Source of the DNA: Candidatus Hydrogenedentota bacterium
Lineage (GTDB): Bacteria; Hydrogenedentota; Hydrogenedentia; Hydrogenedentales; CAILVY01
Direction: 5' to 3'
Length of the DNA stretch: 55,671 bases
Assembly: GCA_029565395.1 (NCBI GenBank)
Contig: JAKQOG010000286.1
Coordinates: 1 to 55,671 of the forward strand
The position numbers and the translations under genes were made by a program. Of this stretch, positions 34,262 to 42,060 are shown in pieces; positions within the stretch are counted from its first letter, which is position 1, and each line of letters starts with the position of its first letter. The notes beneath the pieces are model-generated. The model was not told the DNA's origin. It worked only from the letters and a program-made list of their open reading frames with translations, and ran no database searches.

Positions 34262-35155
34262 TTATAGGTCCTTTTTCCCTGTAATTAAGGTATATGCATC
34301 CATATATTTTTGACGGGTGCGTTCCACCACATCCTCCGGCAATGGAGGCTGGGGCGAATTCTTGTCCCACCCCGTTGTTTCGAGATAGTCCCGCACGAAT
34401 TGCTTGTCAAAACTGGGTTGAGGGCCGCCCGGAGCGTATTGGCCGGCCGGCCAGAATCTCGATGAGTCCGGAGTAAGAATTTCATCGGCCAGGACCAGTT
34501 CTCCATTCAACACGCCGAACTCGAATTTCGTATCGCACACAATAATCCCCTTGGCGGCGGCGATGTCCCGTGCACGGGAATATACCTGGAGGGCGGCATT
34601 GGAGGCCTTGGTATTCAGATCCTCCCCGATAATCTTGCCAGCCTCATCGGGGCTGATATTAATATCGTGGCCGTCTGTGGCTTTGGTGGCCGGGGTATAG
34701 ATGGGCTGGTCCAGTTTGCTCGATTCCACCAGGCCCGCAGGCAGGGAATGGCCGCAGACAGTACCCGCCTGCTTGTATTCCTTCCAGCCGCTGCCGGCAA
34801 GGTATCCCCGGATGACGAATTCGACCGGGAACATCTCGCATTTGTGGACGAGCATCGAGCGTCCTTCGAACATTTCCCGCTGCTGTTGAAACTCCGTGGG
34901 GAAATCGGCCAGATCAGCGGAAATCAGGTGGTTCTTGACGATGTCTTTGATCTGTTCGAACCAATACAAGGAAATCTGCGTCAGAATCTTGCCCTTATCC
35001 CGGATACCGACGGGATTCACCCAATCGAACGCGGAGATCCGGTCCGTGGCGACCAGGACCAAACGGTCCCCAAGGTCATACAGATCCCTGACTTTTCCCT
35101 GCCGGGTAGGCTTACGGCCTTGCAGATTGGTTTCGCAGATTGCCTGTGTATTCAT
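34262..35155 (-). CDS. purC: SAICAR synthase
   Basis: Phosphoribosylaminoimidazole-succinocarboxamide synthase, 297 residues, the longer form of the family. Recognisable blocks are GKVRDLYDLGDRLVLVATDRISAFDW at the N terminus (ATP site), FPVEFVIRGYLAGSGWKEY, LDQPIYTPATKA and IIVCDTKFEFG. TAGGAGAA upstream marks the start at 35155. Cotranscribed with purF. Confidence 0.95.
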   Translation of the reverse strand: MNTQAICETNLQGRKPTRQGKVRDLYDLGDRLVLVATDRISAFDWVNPVGIRDKGKILTQISLYWFEQIKDIVKNHLISADLADFPTEFQQQREMFEGRSMLVHKCEMFPVEFVIRGYLAGSGWKEYKQAGTVCGHSLPAGLVESSKLDQPIYTPATKATDGHDINISPDEAGKIIGEDLNTKASNAALQVYSRARDIAAAKGIIVCDTKFEFGVLNGELVLADEILTPDSSRFWPAGQYAPGGPQPSFDKQFVRDYLETTGWDKNSPQPPLPEDVVERTRQKYMDAYTLITGKKDL

Positions 35156-35169
35156 GGTATTCTCCTAAA

Positions 35170-35258
35170 AGGTAGTTGTTGGTTGCTGGCTGTTAGTCAC
35201 CCGCGTTTCCCAATGCCCCAACGACACGCAACTAACAACAAACAACTGACCCGCATCA
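35170..35258. repeat. GTTGTTGG / AACAACAA imperfect inverted repeat
   Basis: GTTGTTGGTTGCTGGCTGTT-like sequence (from about 35,174) and a complementary CAACTAACAACAAACAACTG (about 35,228-35,247) flank a CGCGTTTCCCA unit related to the repeat at 171-290. It fills the space between purC and the GH4 gene; no purine riboswitch pattern or clear promoter is seen. Confidence 0.45.
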
Positions 35259-35259
35259 A

Positions 35260-36543
35260 CTAGAAAAAAGTTCCCTGGAGATAGGGCCTGTTGATCTCCA
35301 AGAGCTCATTCAACAGCGCCCGGCATCCAGAAGCGTCCGGTGTCAGCGGATGTAACAACAGGGCCTGGAAGGCCATTTCCCGGTCCCCTGTCACCGCCGC
35401 CTGCACCGTCATGGATTCATACGCCTTGATCAACTGCATCAACCCTCGTATGGAGGGTTCGGGCGGCGGCTGGGGAATCGCCCGCGCGCCGTCCTTGCCA
35501 ATAATAGCACTTACTTCAACGGAGGCATCATTGTCAAATGTGGGGATGGCCCCGTTGTTCTTGCAACACACGATCTGACGGGAATTGCGATCGTTCTGAA
35601 TCGCGTCGATCAGATAGAACGCCGCCGTGGAATAATGCGCACCGCCGCGTTTGCTCAGTTCCTCCGGTTTTTCCTTCAGGCTCGCATCCCGATACTTCTC
35701 AAAAAGGCCCTTTTCAATCTCCAGCACTTCCTCGCCCCGCGTCTTGTCCTTCGCCTTCATCTCCTCCTTCACGGTCTCCGTCGAATAGTAATGCTGAAGA
35801 TAATAATTGCAGAACATGTGAAGACTGCGCGTCGCTTCCAGCATATTCACCCGCGTCTTCTCATTCTCCCACTCTTCCCGAATGTGGTCTTCGAGTTTTA
35901 ACAATACTTCCAAGGTAATGTCCTGGCCGCATTTTTTGAAGCCGCGCACCCAGGAAAGGTGGTTCAAACCAACATAATCCAGTTCGATATCCCCCACCTC
36001 GCCGCCGGTGACTTTCAAAACCTCCATAATCATGCCGATGGGCACGTTGCACAGCCCCACTGTCCGGATGGAACTGTGCTTGATCACTGCCTCGGTATTG
36101 ATGCCGGCGGGATTGGTGAAATTCACCAGGAAGCCTTTGGGGGCGAGTTCTTCCATGGCATGGGCAATATCGAGAATGCGCGGGATGGTGCGCAAGGCGC
36201 AGGCAAATCCGCCCACGCCGGTGGTCTCCTGTCCGATCAGGTTGTATTTCAGCCCCAGCTTCTCATCATTGATCCGCGCCTGCATCTGCCCCACACGGAT
36301 TTGGGTGATGACATAACTCGTATCTTTTACCGCCTCGCGCAACTCGCTGGTGGAATGGACGGTGAACGGAGAACCATGGGCGAGGGCCATGCGCTCGGCA
36401 AATTCACGATTAATGCGCAGACGGTCCCCGTCCCGGTCCATCAGCCATAATTCCGTGACAGGAATAGTATCCAAACGGGAAAACACCCCGTCCAACAACT
36501 CGGGGGTATAGGAACTTCCACCTCCGACAACCGTCAATTTCAT
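35260..36543 (-). CDS. Family 4 glycosidase, 6-phospho-beta-glucosidase-like
   Basis: 427 residues. GH4 enzymes use NAD+ and Mn2+ and cut by oxidation-elimination. The Rossmann start TVVGGGSSYTPELLDGV, the metal-binding Cys and Asn in GLCNVPIG (about 172-179), and YVGLNHLSWVRG are all characteristic; CNVPIG-type motifs go with 6-phospho-beta-glucosidases rather than alpha-galactosidases. No PTS genes are nearby. The promoter 36609-36637 and repeated GTGCAC sites upstream suggest it is a single, regulated transcription unit. Confidence 0.9.
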   Translation of the reverse strand: MKLTVVGGGSSYTPELLDGVFSRLDTIPVTELWLMDRDGDRLRINREFAERMALAHGSPFTVHSTSELREAVKDTSYVITQIRVGQMQARINDEKLGLKYNLIGQETTGVGGFACALRTIPRILDIAHAMEELAPKGFLVNFTNPAGINTEAVIKHSSIRTVGLCNVPIGMIMEVLKVTGGEVGDIELDYVGLNHLSWVRGFKKCGQDITLEVLLKLEDHIREEWENEKTRVNMLEATRSLHMFCNYYLQHYYSTETVKEEMKAKDKTRGEEVLEIEKGLFEKYRDASLKEKPEELSKRGGAHYSTAAFYLIDAIQNDRNSRQIVCCKNNGAIPTFDNDASVEVSAIIGKDGARAIPQPPPEPSIRGLMQLIKAYESMTVQAAVTGDREMAFQALLLHPLTPDASGCRALLNELLEINRPYLQGTFF

Positions 36544-36596
36544 TCGGGAACTCTTCCTTGCGCGCAGGATCCATCCAGATGCGACGGGCGCTTTAC

Positions 36597-36623
36597 CCGT
36601 GCACCCTCATGATACCGTGCACC
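36597..36623. promoter_or_regulatory. Direct repeat CCGTGCACC x2 flanking the -10 box
   Basis: Identical nine-base copies at 36597-36605 and 36615-36623, 18 bases start to start, each with the palindrome GTGCAC. They lie on both sides of the predicted -10 hexamer of the GH4 gene, so they are candidate operator half-sites. Confidence 0.55.
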
Positions 36624-36637
36624 ACTGACAAAGTCAA
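36609..36637 (-). promoter_or_regulatory. Sigma70-type promoter of the GH4 gene
   Basis: Minus strand TTGACT (36632-36637), 17-base spacer, TATCAT (36609-36614). The GH4 start codon is at 36543, leaving a leader of about 60 bases. Confidence 0.65.
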
Positions 36638-36656
36638 TTTTTAGCGTTTTTTACCC

Positions 36657-36692
36657 CGGAATCGGTATCGGAATCGGTATCGGTATCGGAAT
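36657..36692. repeat. Hexameric tandem repeat GGAATC/GGTATC
   Basis: Six six-base units, GGAATC, GGTATC, GGAATC, GGTATC, GGTATC, GGAATC; the complement of the GATACC family at 6056-6119. Confidence 0.75.
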
Positions 36693-36717
36693 CAGCTATC
36701 TACCGGTGATTTTAAAT

Positions 36718-36765
36718 GATTCAACGCAGAGAACGCAGAGAACGCCGAGGGGCGCAGAGGGGGAA
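36718..36765. repeat. 9-bp tandem repeat AACGCAGAG
   Basis: Two perfect AACGCAGAG units and two degenerate ones (AACGCCGAGG, GGCGCAGAGG). Part of a 500-base stretch (36544-37044) with no convincing gene: the open frame over it mainly translates this repeat (TQRTQRTPRG) and shows no family features. Confidence 0.65.
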
Positions 36766-36790
36766 TTTCTACTATCTTATTACTTTTTTT

Positions 36791-37440
36791 TCACACGGAG
36801 CCGAACAGATCACAGAGAAATCTTATGGTTGAATTCTACTTTTTCTCTTGGTTATGAGTGCATTTTTTCTTTTTCGACAGGTACTAAGTCAAGGAAATTA
36901 AATACAATGAAACCTATACCATTAAGATAGAAATATATTAGGAACAATCCAAACTGGCATGTAAGGGATTTCCAGACCACATCGGATATGTTCTATCCTG
37001 CACGTCGCCTTCATATGCACCTCAAATAACAATATTGACTGTATTTACTGCTTTACTTTTGCAGCCTGTTGCCGTTTCGAAGTATGCAATTTTTTTGGGT
37101 GTAGCTTTACTACAGTGTGGCCGGATGTGGTTTGAATCGACCGCAAATCGGCGCAAATGGCAGCAAGATCGCCTCCGAATTTCTGTGTGTGCAGAAGGCG
37201 ATTTTTGCGTATTTCATCAACCAGTGGATTCTTCATTGATCTGTCTCCAATAATTCTTCCGGGGAACATATTTCCGGACAGAAGAAACCTTCTTTCTAGA
37301 TAAACTCGCTTTACCATGGGGTGTATAATACCAGTTTATAATTGAAGGAAACAGCCTCATTGCCACCACAAGCGGAGTAGGCTGTAGGAAGAACGCAATG
37401 AACCCAAAAATTTCTTTTTGGTCTTCGTGGCTCCGTGTGA
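36791..37440. repeat. Inverted 12-mers TCACACGGAGCC bounding 650 bases
   Basis: TCACACGGAGCC at 36791-36802 and its exact complement at 37429-37440. Both copies run into purine-rich sequence resembling dispersed ACGGAGCCACGAAG-type repeats, so they may be two independent repeat copies rather than the ends of one element. The enclosed DNA holds one small gene (37045-37236). Confidence 0.5.
37045..37236 (-). CDS. Small conserved-type protein, possible orphan antitoxin
   Basis: 63 residues beginning MKNPLVDEIRKNRLLHTQKF, then DLAAICADLRSIQ and a basic tail. The pattern PxVDEIRKxR...HxxKF...DLxAICxDLR matches a widespread family of small uncharacterised proteins, often found beside toxin-like genes; this match is from memory. 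The ATG at 37236 is chosen inside a longer frame because GGAG lies eight bases upstream and the family start is met there. No partner gene is adjacent, and the gene sits within repeat-rich DNA, so it may be a remnant. Confidence 0.6.
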   Translation of the reverse strand: MKNPLVDEIRKNRLLHTQKFGGDLAAICADLRSIQTTSGHTVVKLHPKKLHTSKRQQAAKVKQ

Positions 37441-37546
37441 GCAACTATTTCATCTAACGCCATACAGCGTCTAAAACACCTTCCGGCTGGATTTTTTTAC
37501 AGATACCAGGTAAGGTAAAGGCAGGTGTAGGGAGTATAGAACGAGG
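37237..37546. other. Intergenic stretch, nothing further recognised
   Basis: 310 bases between the small gene and the TPR gene. Contains the second inverted 12-mer (37429-37440). The minus-strand frame across it translates repeat-like DNA and is rejected. No clear promoter. Confidence 0.5.
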
Positions 37547-38509
37547 ATGTTCGTTGTTGCACTGGTGATATTTGTTCCTTTTTTTGTGTGGGGGCTCTAT
37601 GCGTTGCACAAAAAGTATCAGCGCCAGCAGGATCTTCCGCCGTGGCTGGAAGCTATCACACTGCTCGGCGTGGTTTTATTTTACGCCTTGGAAATCGACC
37701 AACTGCACGAAGTGATGTCGTTGCAGCCGCTCATGTACGTCTTCACCCTGTTGGGGCTGTTCGTCGCGGGAATGGCCCTGTATGGGCATATGGCCATTTC
37801 ACTGTCTTCGCGGCTGATTGTGGATATCGTCGTTCCCTCCGGCGAAGAGGTCTCGGACCGGCCCCGCTTCGGTCCGGCAGAAATGCTGGAGCGCCAAAAC
37901 GACTACGAAAGCGCCCTGCAGGAGTATTGGATTCTTGCACGAACCTACCCCCGCAATCCCCAAGTCCACCGGCGGATTGCGGAATGTTTCCTTCATTTGA
38001 AACGGCCGGAGGAGGCTGTAAAGTGGTTTGAACGGGCGCTGCAAAACATGAAAGACCCGGACAAGGCTTTACCGGTGCTGAGCCGGTTATGCGATATATA
38101 TCTCAATGTCTTGCAGCAACCTGGCGCCACTCTGTCCGCCCTTGGGAGATTCATACAAGAGTACCCAAACACCAAGGCCGCGGAAACCGCCCGCGCCCGG
38201 TTATCTGCATTGGGGGCGGCGGTTGAAGAAAAACCTGTCGATACAGCGCTCGCATCTTTGGACGCTGCTCCCATTGAGGATACGCCACTTTCACCCCCGA
38301 AGAAAAAACAACCCAAAATACCGGCTGCCAGTCCTCCCTCGTTGACCGTGGAACCCCTGCTTGAGCCGATAAAAGAGCCTTTATCAGCGATATCAGAGCT
38401 TTCTCCAAATGAGGCTGCACTCGAAATTGATTCCCCCCGTCTCCCGCCTGCGCAAAAAGAAAAATCCAATAAATCCAATGCCGATGCTTCATTTCTTGAG
38501 CCCATGTAA
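37547..38509 (+). CDS. TPR-domain membrane protein, unknown function
   Basis: 320 residues. Three N-terminal hydrophobic helices (about 1-20, 33-52, 62-82), then helical repeats (about 108-215) with TPR-like spacing (LERQNDYESALQEYWILARTYPRNPQVHRRIAECF, split over two repeats) and a Pro/Ser/Glu-rich C-terminal tail. It resembles membrane-bound TPR scaffolds in general but no family is recognised. The gene runs towards exbD with a 17-base gap. Confidence 0.65.
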   Translation: MFVVALVIFVPFFVWGLYALHKKYQRQQDLPPWLEAITLLGVVLFYALEIDQLHEVMSLQPLMYVFTLLGLFVAGMALYGHMAISLSSRLIVDIVVPSGEEVSDRPRFGPAEMLERQNDYESALQEYWILARTYPRNPQVHRRIAECFLHLKRPEEAVKWFERALQNMKDPDKALPVLSRLCDIYLNVLQQPGATLSALGRFIQEYPNTKAAETARARLSALGAAVEEKPVDTALASLDAAPIEDTPLSPPKKKQPKIPAASPPSLTVEPLLEPIKEPLSAISELSPNEAALEIDSPRLPPAQKEKSNKSNADASFLEPM

Positions 38510-38526
38510 GACATTCCCCAAGGGAA

Positions 38527-38946
38527 CTATGGGTGCATTTCGTCTGGAAGCGTCGGAATAACCAATTGCCCGCCTCCTACCTCCCGTGTGATGTCGATCA
38601 CATTAAGGACATTCTGGAAAGGGGTGTTTTTATCCGCGCGAAGCACAAGGGCGGCCTCCGGTTCCATTTTGAGCAATTCGACCAGTTTTTCCCGCAATTG
38701 CGTGGGGGTAACGGGCGCTGAATTGAAATAGATGGCGCCTGAGGCATCCACGGTGATTTCCTTGCCCATATTCTCCTGATTGGCGGCGGTAACCGCTTTC
38801 GGAAGGGAAATATCAATGCCAAGTTGATTGCGGAAAGTGCTGGACAACATGAAAAAAATCAGGAGCATAAACAAAATATCGATAAGGGAGGTAAGATTAA
38901 TGGTGGGCCGCCTCACGCGGCGTTTTGTTCCAAAAGGACCGTCCAT
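38527..38946 (-). CDS. ExbD/TolR-family biopolymer transport protein
   Basis: 139 residues from the chosen start. One transmembrane helix with the essential Asp in NLTSLIDILFMLLIFFMLSS (about 19-38) and the periplasmic domain LGIDISLPKA...ITVDASGAIYF...VLRADKNTPFQNVLNVIDI. ExbD works with ExbB and a TonB-like protein to turn proton flow into force; neither partner is in this window. An earlier start at 39108 gives an extra 54 residues that lack family features and overlap the promoter of the divergent regulator, so 38946 is preferred although its Shine-Dalgarno is weak. Confidence 0.85.
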   Translation of the reverse strand: MDGPFGTKRRVRRPTINLTSLIDILFMLLIFFMLSSTFRNQLGIDISLPKAVTAANQENMGKEITVDASGAIYFNSAPVTPTQLREKLVELLKMEPEAALVLRADKNTPFQNVLNVIDITREVGGGQLVIPTLPDEMHP

Positions 38947-39038
38947 AACGCCATTCACTTTTAGGTATATGCCACGGTCATTGTAGGAGGTTTGCCCCCC
39001 CGATGACAAACTTTTTCCCTGGATGGGGGGAATTTGAT

Positions 39039-39067
39039 TTGCCAAATTGCACAAAATCAGGTAAACT
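39039..39067 (+). promoter_or_regulatory. Possible promoter of the REC-GGDEF gene
   Basis: TTGCCA (39039-39044), 17-base spacer, TAAACT (39062-39067). The GTG start at 39121 would follow a leader of about 50 bases. Confidence 0.45.
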
Positions 39068-39120
39068 GAGTTCAGAAGGCGTGACGAGGCGAGTACGAAA
39101 ACCCACATGCGGGGTGAGAC

Positions 39121-40050
39121 GTGGAGCAGTATACTGTTTTAGTTGTAGATGATTGTGAAGATGAAACGGCCCTCCTTTGTGAGGGGCTTAAGTTGCACAA
39201 CTATCATGCTCAAGGAGTCTATACCGGCCAAGCGGCGTTAGATCGGTGCGAGGCAGGCGGTATAGACTTGGTTTTATTGGATATTGGACTCCCCGATATC
39301 GATGGGCATGAAGTATGTTCGCGGCTGAAAGCCAATCCGAAAACGCGGGACATCCCCGTCATCTTTGTCACGGGAAAAGGAGATGCAGCGGATGTTAGCA
39401 AAGGGTACAAACTGGGCGCGGTGGATTATATTGCCAAGCCCTATAACCTCCCGATTGTCATGGTGCGGGTAAACTGCGCGATGCGTACGAGGCATACGAT
39501 GGAATACATGGGCGGACAACCCGATTATCTCATGGATCCCGTATATACCGACCATCTTACGGGGTTGCGTAACCGCCGATTTTTGATGGAACGGCTTCAG
39601 GAAGAGATCGAAAAGTCCCACCGGTATAAATATCCCGTATCCTGCCTGTTGGTGGACATTGATGAAATTCTCGCGGAAGACACGGATCTGGGTGCGGCCT
39701 CGATGGACGACCTGTTGGCGGAAATCGCTTTGGCTATCCGGGGTTCTTCGCGGTACTACGACATTCTCGCGCGGTTTGACGGCGCGTTATTTGCGGCGGT
39801 GCTCCCCCACGCCTCTTTGCACGACGCCGTAAGTTATGCGAATAAAATCCAGGAGGAAGTATCCTCGACAACCTTCCATGATCCTGGATTTCCAACGCAT
39901 GCCAAATTGAGTTTTGGGATTGTATCGTGCGCCAATGGCGCGGCCCTGGGCGCCGATCATATCCTGGGGGAAGCGATGCGCAACCTCTTCCAGGCATCCA
40001 CCATGCTGGGCGATAAAATTGTCGCCCGTGACCTGAACAAGGATAATTAG
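39121..40050 (+). CDS. Response regulator with degenerate GGDEF domain
   Basis: 309 residues. Receiver (about 5-120) with VVDDCED, the phospho-acceptor LVLLDIGLPDIDGHE and Lys in YIAKPYN, then a GGDEF-fold domain (about 140-305; DHLTGLRNRRFLMERL and LLVDIDEI are the usual opening blocks). The active-site signature reads RFDGALFAAVLP where active cyclases have RYGGDEF, so cyclic-di-GMP synthesis is not expected; it may bind GTP or act as a protein-interaction module. The start is a GTG preceded by GGGGTGAG. Its 3' end overlaps the convergent purD gene by four bases. Confidence 0.88.
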   Translation: MEQYTVLVVDDCEDETALLCEGLKLHNYHAQGVYTGQAALDRCEAGGIDLVLLDIGLPDIDGHEVCSRLKANPKTRDIPVIFVTGKGDAADVSKGYKLGAVDYIAKPYNLPIVMVRVNCAMRTRHTMEYMGGQPDYLMDPVYTDHLTGLRNRRFLMERLQEEIEKSHRYKYPVSCLLVDIDEILAEDTDLGAASMDDLLAEIALAIRGSSRYYDILARFDGALFAAVLPHASLHDAVSYANKIQEEVSSTTFHDPGFPTHAKLSFGIVSCANGAALGADHILGEAMRNLFQASTMLGDKIVARDLNKDN

Positions 40051-41327
40051 CCGCGGGCCAACGCCCGATGCCCGATATCATTGCGAAAGTGCACGTCCTC
40101 GAAGTGAATCTTCCGAACGGCGTTATAGGCGCGGTCGATGGTTTCCCGTAATGTTGCGCCGCGCGCCGTAACATTCAGCACCCGTCCCCCATTTGTTATC
40201 AAAGCGCCGTCCCGTTCCTTTGTGCCGGCATGAAACACAATGATGTCCGGATCGGATTCCGCTTCTTCAATTCCAGTGATAACCATGCCCTTCTTATACT
40301 CCTTCGGATACCCGCCACTGGTCATCACCACGGTCACACACGGCGCCTCGTCATACTCAATCGTCAGGGTGTGCAGCGAACCCTCACAACACGCGAGAAA
40401 CACCGGAACAATATCCGTTTTCATGCGCGGCAGGACCACTTGCGTTTCCGGATCGCCAAAACGCACATTAAACTCGATTACCTTGGGTCCATCGCTGGTA
40501 ATCATTAATCCCGCGTAGAGAATGCCCTGATACGGCGATCCGGCCTCCGCCATGCCGGAAATCACCGGCTGTAAGATCTCACGTTCGATACGGGTCTGCA
40601 TTTCCGGCGTGACCACCGGCGCGGGCGAATAGGCCCCCATGCCTCCCGTATTCGGCCCCTGATCGCCGTCATAGACTGCTTTATGATCCTGGCTGCTGAC
40701 CATCGGCACCACCGTTGTACCGTCGCAAAACGCCAGGATAGACGCTTCCTCACCCACAAGACATTCTTCGATAACGACGTGGCTGCCCGCATCGCCGAAA
40801 ATACGTTCCACCATGGCTTCCTGAATCGCGCGAACAGCGGTATCCACGTCTTGGGCCACGGTCACCCCTTTTCCGGCGGCCAGCCCATCCGCTTTTATCA
40901 CAATGGGCGCACCATGCGCCTTGACATACGCAATCGCGGCGTCCGGATCATTAAATTCCTCATAAGCCGCTGTTGGAATGCCCTGCCGCTTCATAAATGC
41001 TTTGGCAAAGGCCTTGCTGGATTCCAATTGCGCGGCAGCCGCCACCGGCCCGAAAACAGCATGCCCCTCTTTGCGCAACGTGTCCGTAATACCCGCCGCA
41101 AGGGGGTCTTCCGGCCCGACAACGGTCAATCCCACGCCGTTTTCCGAAATGAACCGGCTGACAGCGGCGAAATCTTTAATGTTCAGGCCGGCGCATTGTC
41201 CCTTTTTCAGCCGTTGAATTCCTGGATTGCCCGGAACGCAATAGACTTTCTCCGCCAAGGGGCTTTGGGCGATTTTCCAGGCCAAGGCATGTTCCCGCCC
41301 GCCACTGCCAATAATCAACACATTCAT
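40047..41327 (-). CDS. purD: Phosphoribosylamine-glycine ligase
   Basis: Second step of purine synthesis (GAR synthetase), an ATP-grasp ligase of 426 residues. MNVLIIGSGGREHALAWK, the VGPEDPLAAGITD block, ATP-grasp IVIKADGLAAGKGVTVA, and GPNTGGMGAYSPAP with EFNVRFGDPETQ are diagnostic. GAGG nine bases upstream. It follows the IMP cyclohydrolase gene by 28 bases in the same direction, so the two are co-transcribed, and it is separate from the purC-purF pair. Confidence 0.95.
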   Translation of the reverse strand: MNVLIIGSGGREHALAWKIAQSPLAEKVYCVPGNPGIQRLKKGQCAGLNIKDFAAVSRFISENGVGLTVVGPEDPLAAGITDTLRKEGHAVFGPVAAAAQLESSKAFAKAFMKRQGIPTAAYEEFNDPDAAIAYVKAHGAPIVIKADGLAAGKGVTVAQDVDTAVRAIQEAMVERIFGDAGSHVVIEECLVGEEASILAFCDGTTVVPMVSSQDHKAVYDGDQGPNTGGMGAYSPAPVVTPEMQTRIEREILQPVISGMAEAGSPYQGILYAGLMITSDGPKVIEFNVRFGDPETQVVLPRMKTDIVPVFLACCEGSLHTLTIEYDEAPCVTVVMTSGGYPKEYKKGMVITGIEEAESDPDIIVFHAGTKERDGALITNGGRVLNVTARGATLRETIDRAYNAVRKIHFEDVHFRNDIGHRALARG

Positions 41328-41355
41328 GGTTCACATCCTCTTTGAGTGCAAATTT

Positions 41356-41961
41356 TTACGCCTTGGGCGGTTCGGTTTGGCGAAGGTATTCCGCAATGGC
41401 GCGATCATACTCCGAACAATACATAAAGGCTTCCATGGCCAGCCGGTAGCGGGTGATATACGTCATTTTCCCCTCATTGGCGCGTATTTCATGCATCAAG
41501 GCGGGATACCATTGTGGATCCACCACCACCGTCACATACCTGAAATTCTTCGCCGCGGACCGCACCATGGCCGCACCGCCAATATCCGTCTGTTCCACGA
41601 TTTCTTCGGTGGTTGCGCCCGGCAGCAGGGTCATGTTTTCCAGGGGCTGAAAATTCGCCACCACCAGGTCGATCCACTGCATGGCATGGGCCTGAAGCTG
41701 TTCACAATGCAATTTGTTGTCACGAATGCCCAGCAACCCGCCATGCACTTTGGGATGCAATGACTTCAACCGGCCATCCATCAGTTCCGGCATACCGGTA
41801 AAATCACTTATGCTGATAACGCGCAGGCCCGCCTCCTGAAGCTCCTTCAAGGTTCCCGAAGTTGAAATCACTTCCACACCCTGTTCTTCCAGGAAACGCA
41901 CAAACTCAATCAAACCGGTTTTATCATAGCAACTTACTATGGCACGCTGAATTTTCGGCAT
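41356..41961 (-). CDS. purH: Stand-alone IMP cyclohydrolase domain (PurH N-terminal half)
   Basis: 201 residues equal to the MGS-like N-terminal domain of PurH: RAIVSCYDKTGLIEFVRFL, ISTSGTLKELQEAG, DGRLKSLHPKVHGGLLGIR, VVANFQPLE, TDIGGAAMVRSAAKN. This domain closes the ring of FAICAR to IMP. Bifunctional PurH proteins are about 510-530 residues; the AICAR transformylase half is absent and the stop is followed directly by purD, with no transformylase remnant, so the split looks natural rather than a frameshift. GGAGG eight bases upstream. The transformylase should be encoded elsewhere. Confidence 0.9.
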   Translation of the reverse strand: MPKIQRAIVSCYDKTGLIEFVRFLEEQGVEVISTSGTLKELQEAGLRVISISDFTGMPELMDGRLKSLHPKVHGGLLGIRDNKLHCEQLQAHAMQWIDLVVANFQPLENMTLLPGATTEEIVEQTDIGGAAMVRSAAKNFRYVTVVVDPQWYPALMHEIRANEGKMTYITRYRLAMEAFMYCSEYDRAIAEYLRQTEPPKA

Positions 41962-42026
41962 GCTGTCATCCTCCCATGCGTGGCTAAAGCCATGTTTCCC
42001 TCCGCAAACCGCGAAAAGGGGATAAA

Positions 42027-42055
42027 ATCATAAGCGATTTTCGAAGCAATGTCTA
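42027..42055 (-). promoter_or_regulatory. Possible promoter of the purH-purD pair
   Basis: Minus strand TAGACA (42050-42055), 17-base spacer, TATGAT (42027-42032), between the end of the bpt gene and the IMP cyclohydrolase start at 41961. Confidence 0.5.
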
Positions 42056-42060
42056 GTTTT

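Noticed and set aside
35156..35259. Purine riboswitch upstream of purC
   Set aside because: No conserved three-way-junction sequence is seen; the region is a repeat-like GTTGTT/AACAAC inverted repeat.
36706..36930. 74-residue frame after the GH4 gene
   Set aside because: Its first part is the AACGCAGAG repeat (TQRTQRTPRG) and the rest is T-rich DNA without features.
37217..37444. 75-residue minus-strand frame
   Set aside because: It covers repeat-like ACACGGAGCCACGAAG DNA and has no recognisable pattern or ribosome site.
38947..39108. 54-residue N-terminal extension of the ExbD-like protein
   Set aside because: The added part has no family features, and its start overlaps the likely promoter of the divergent regulator gene.
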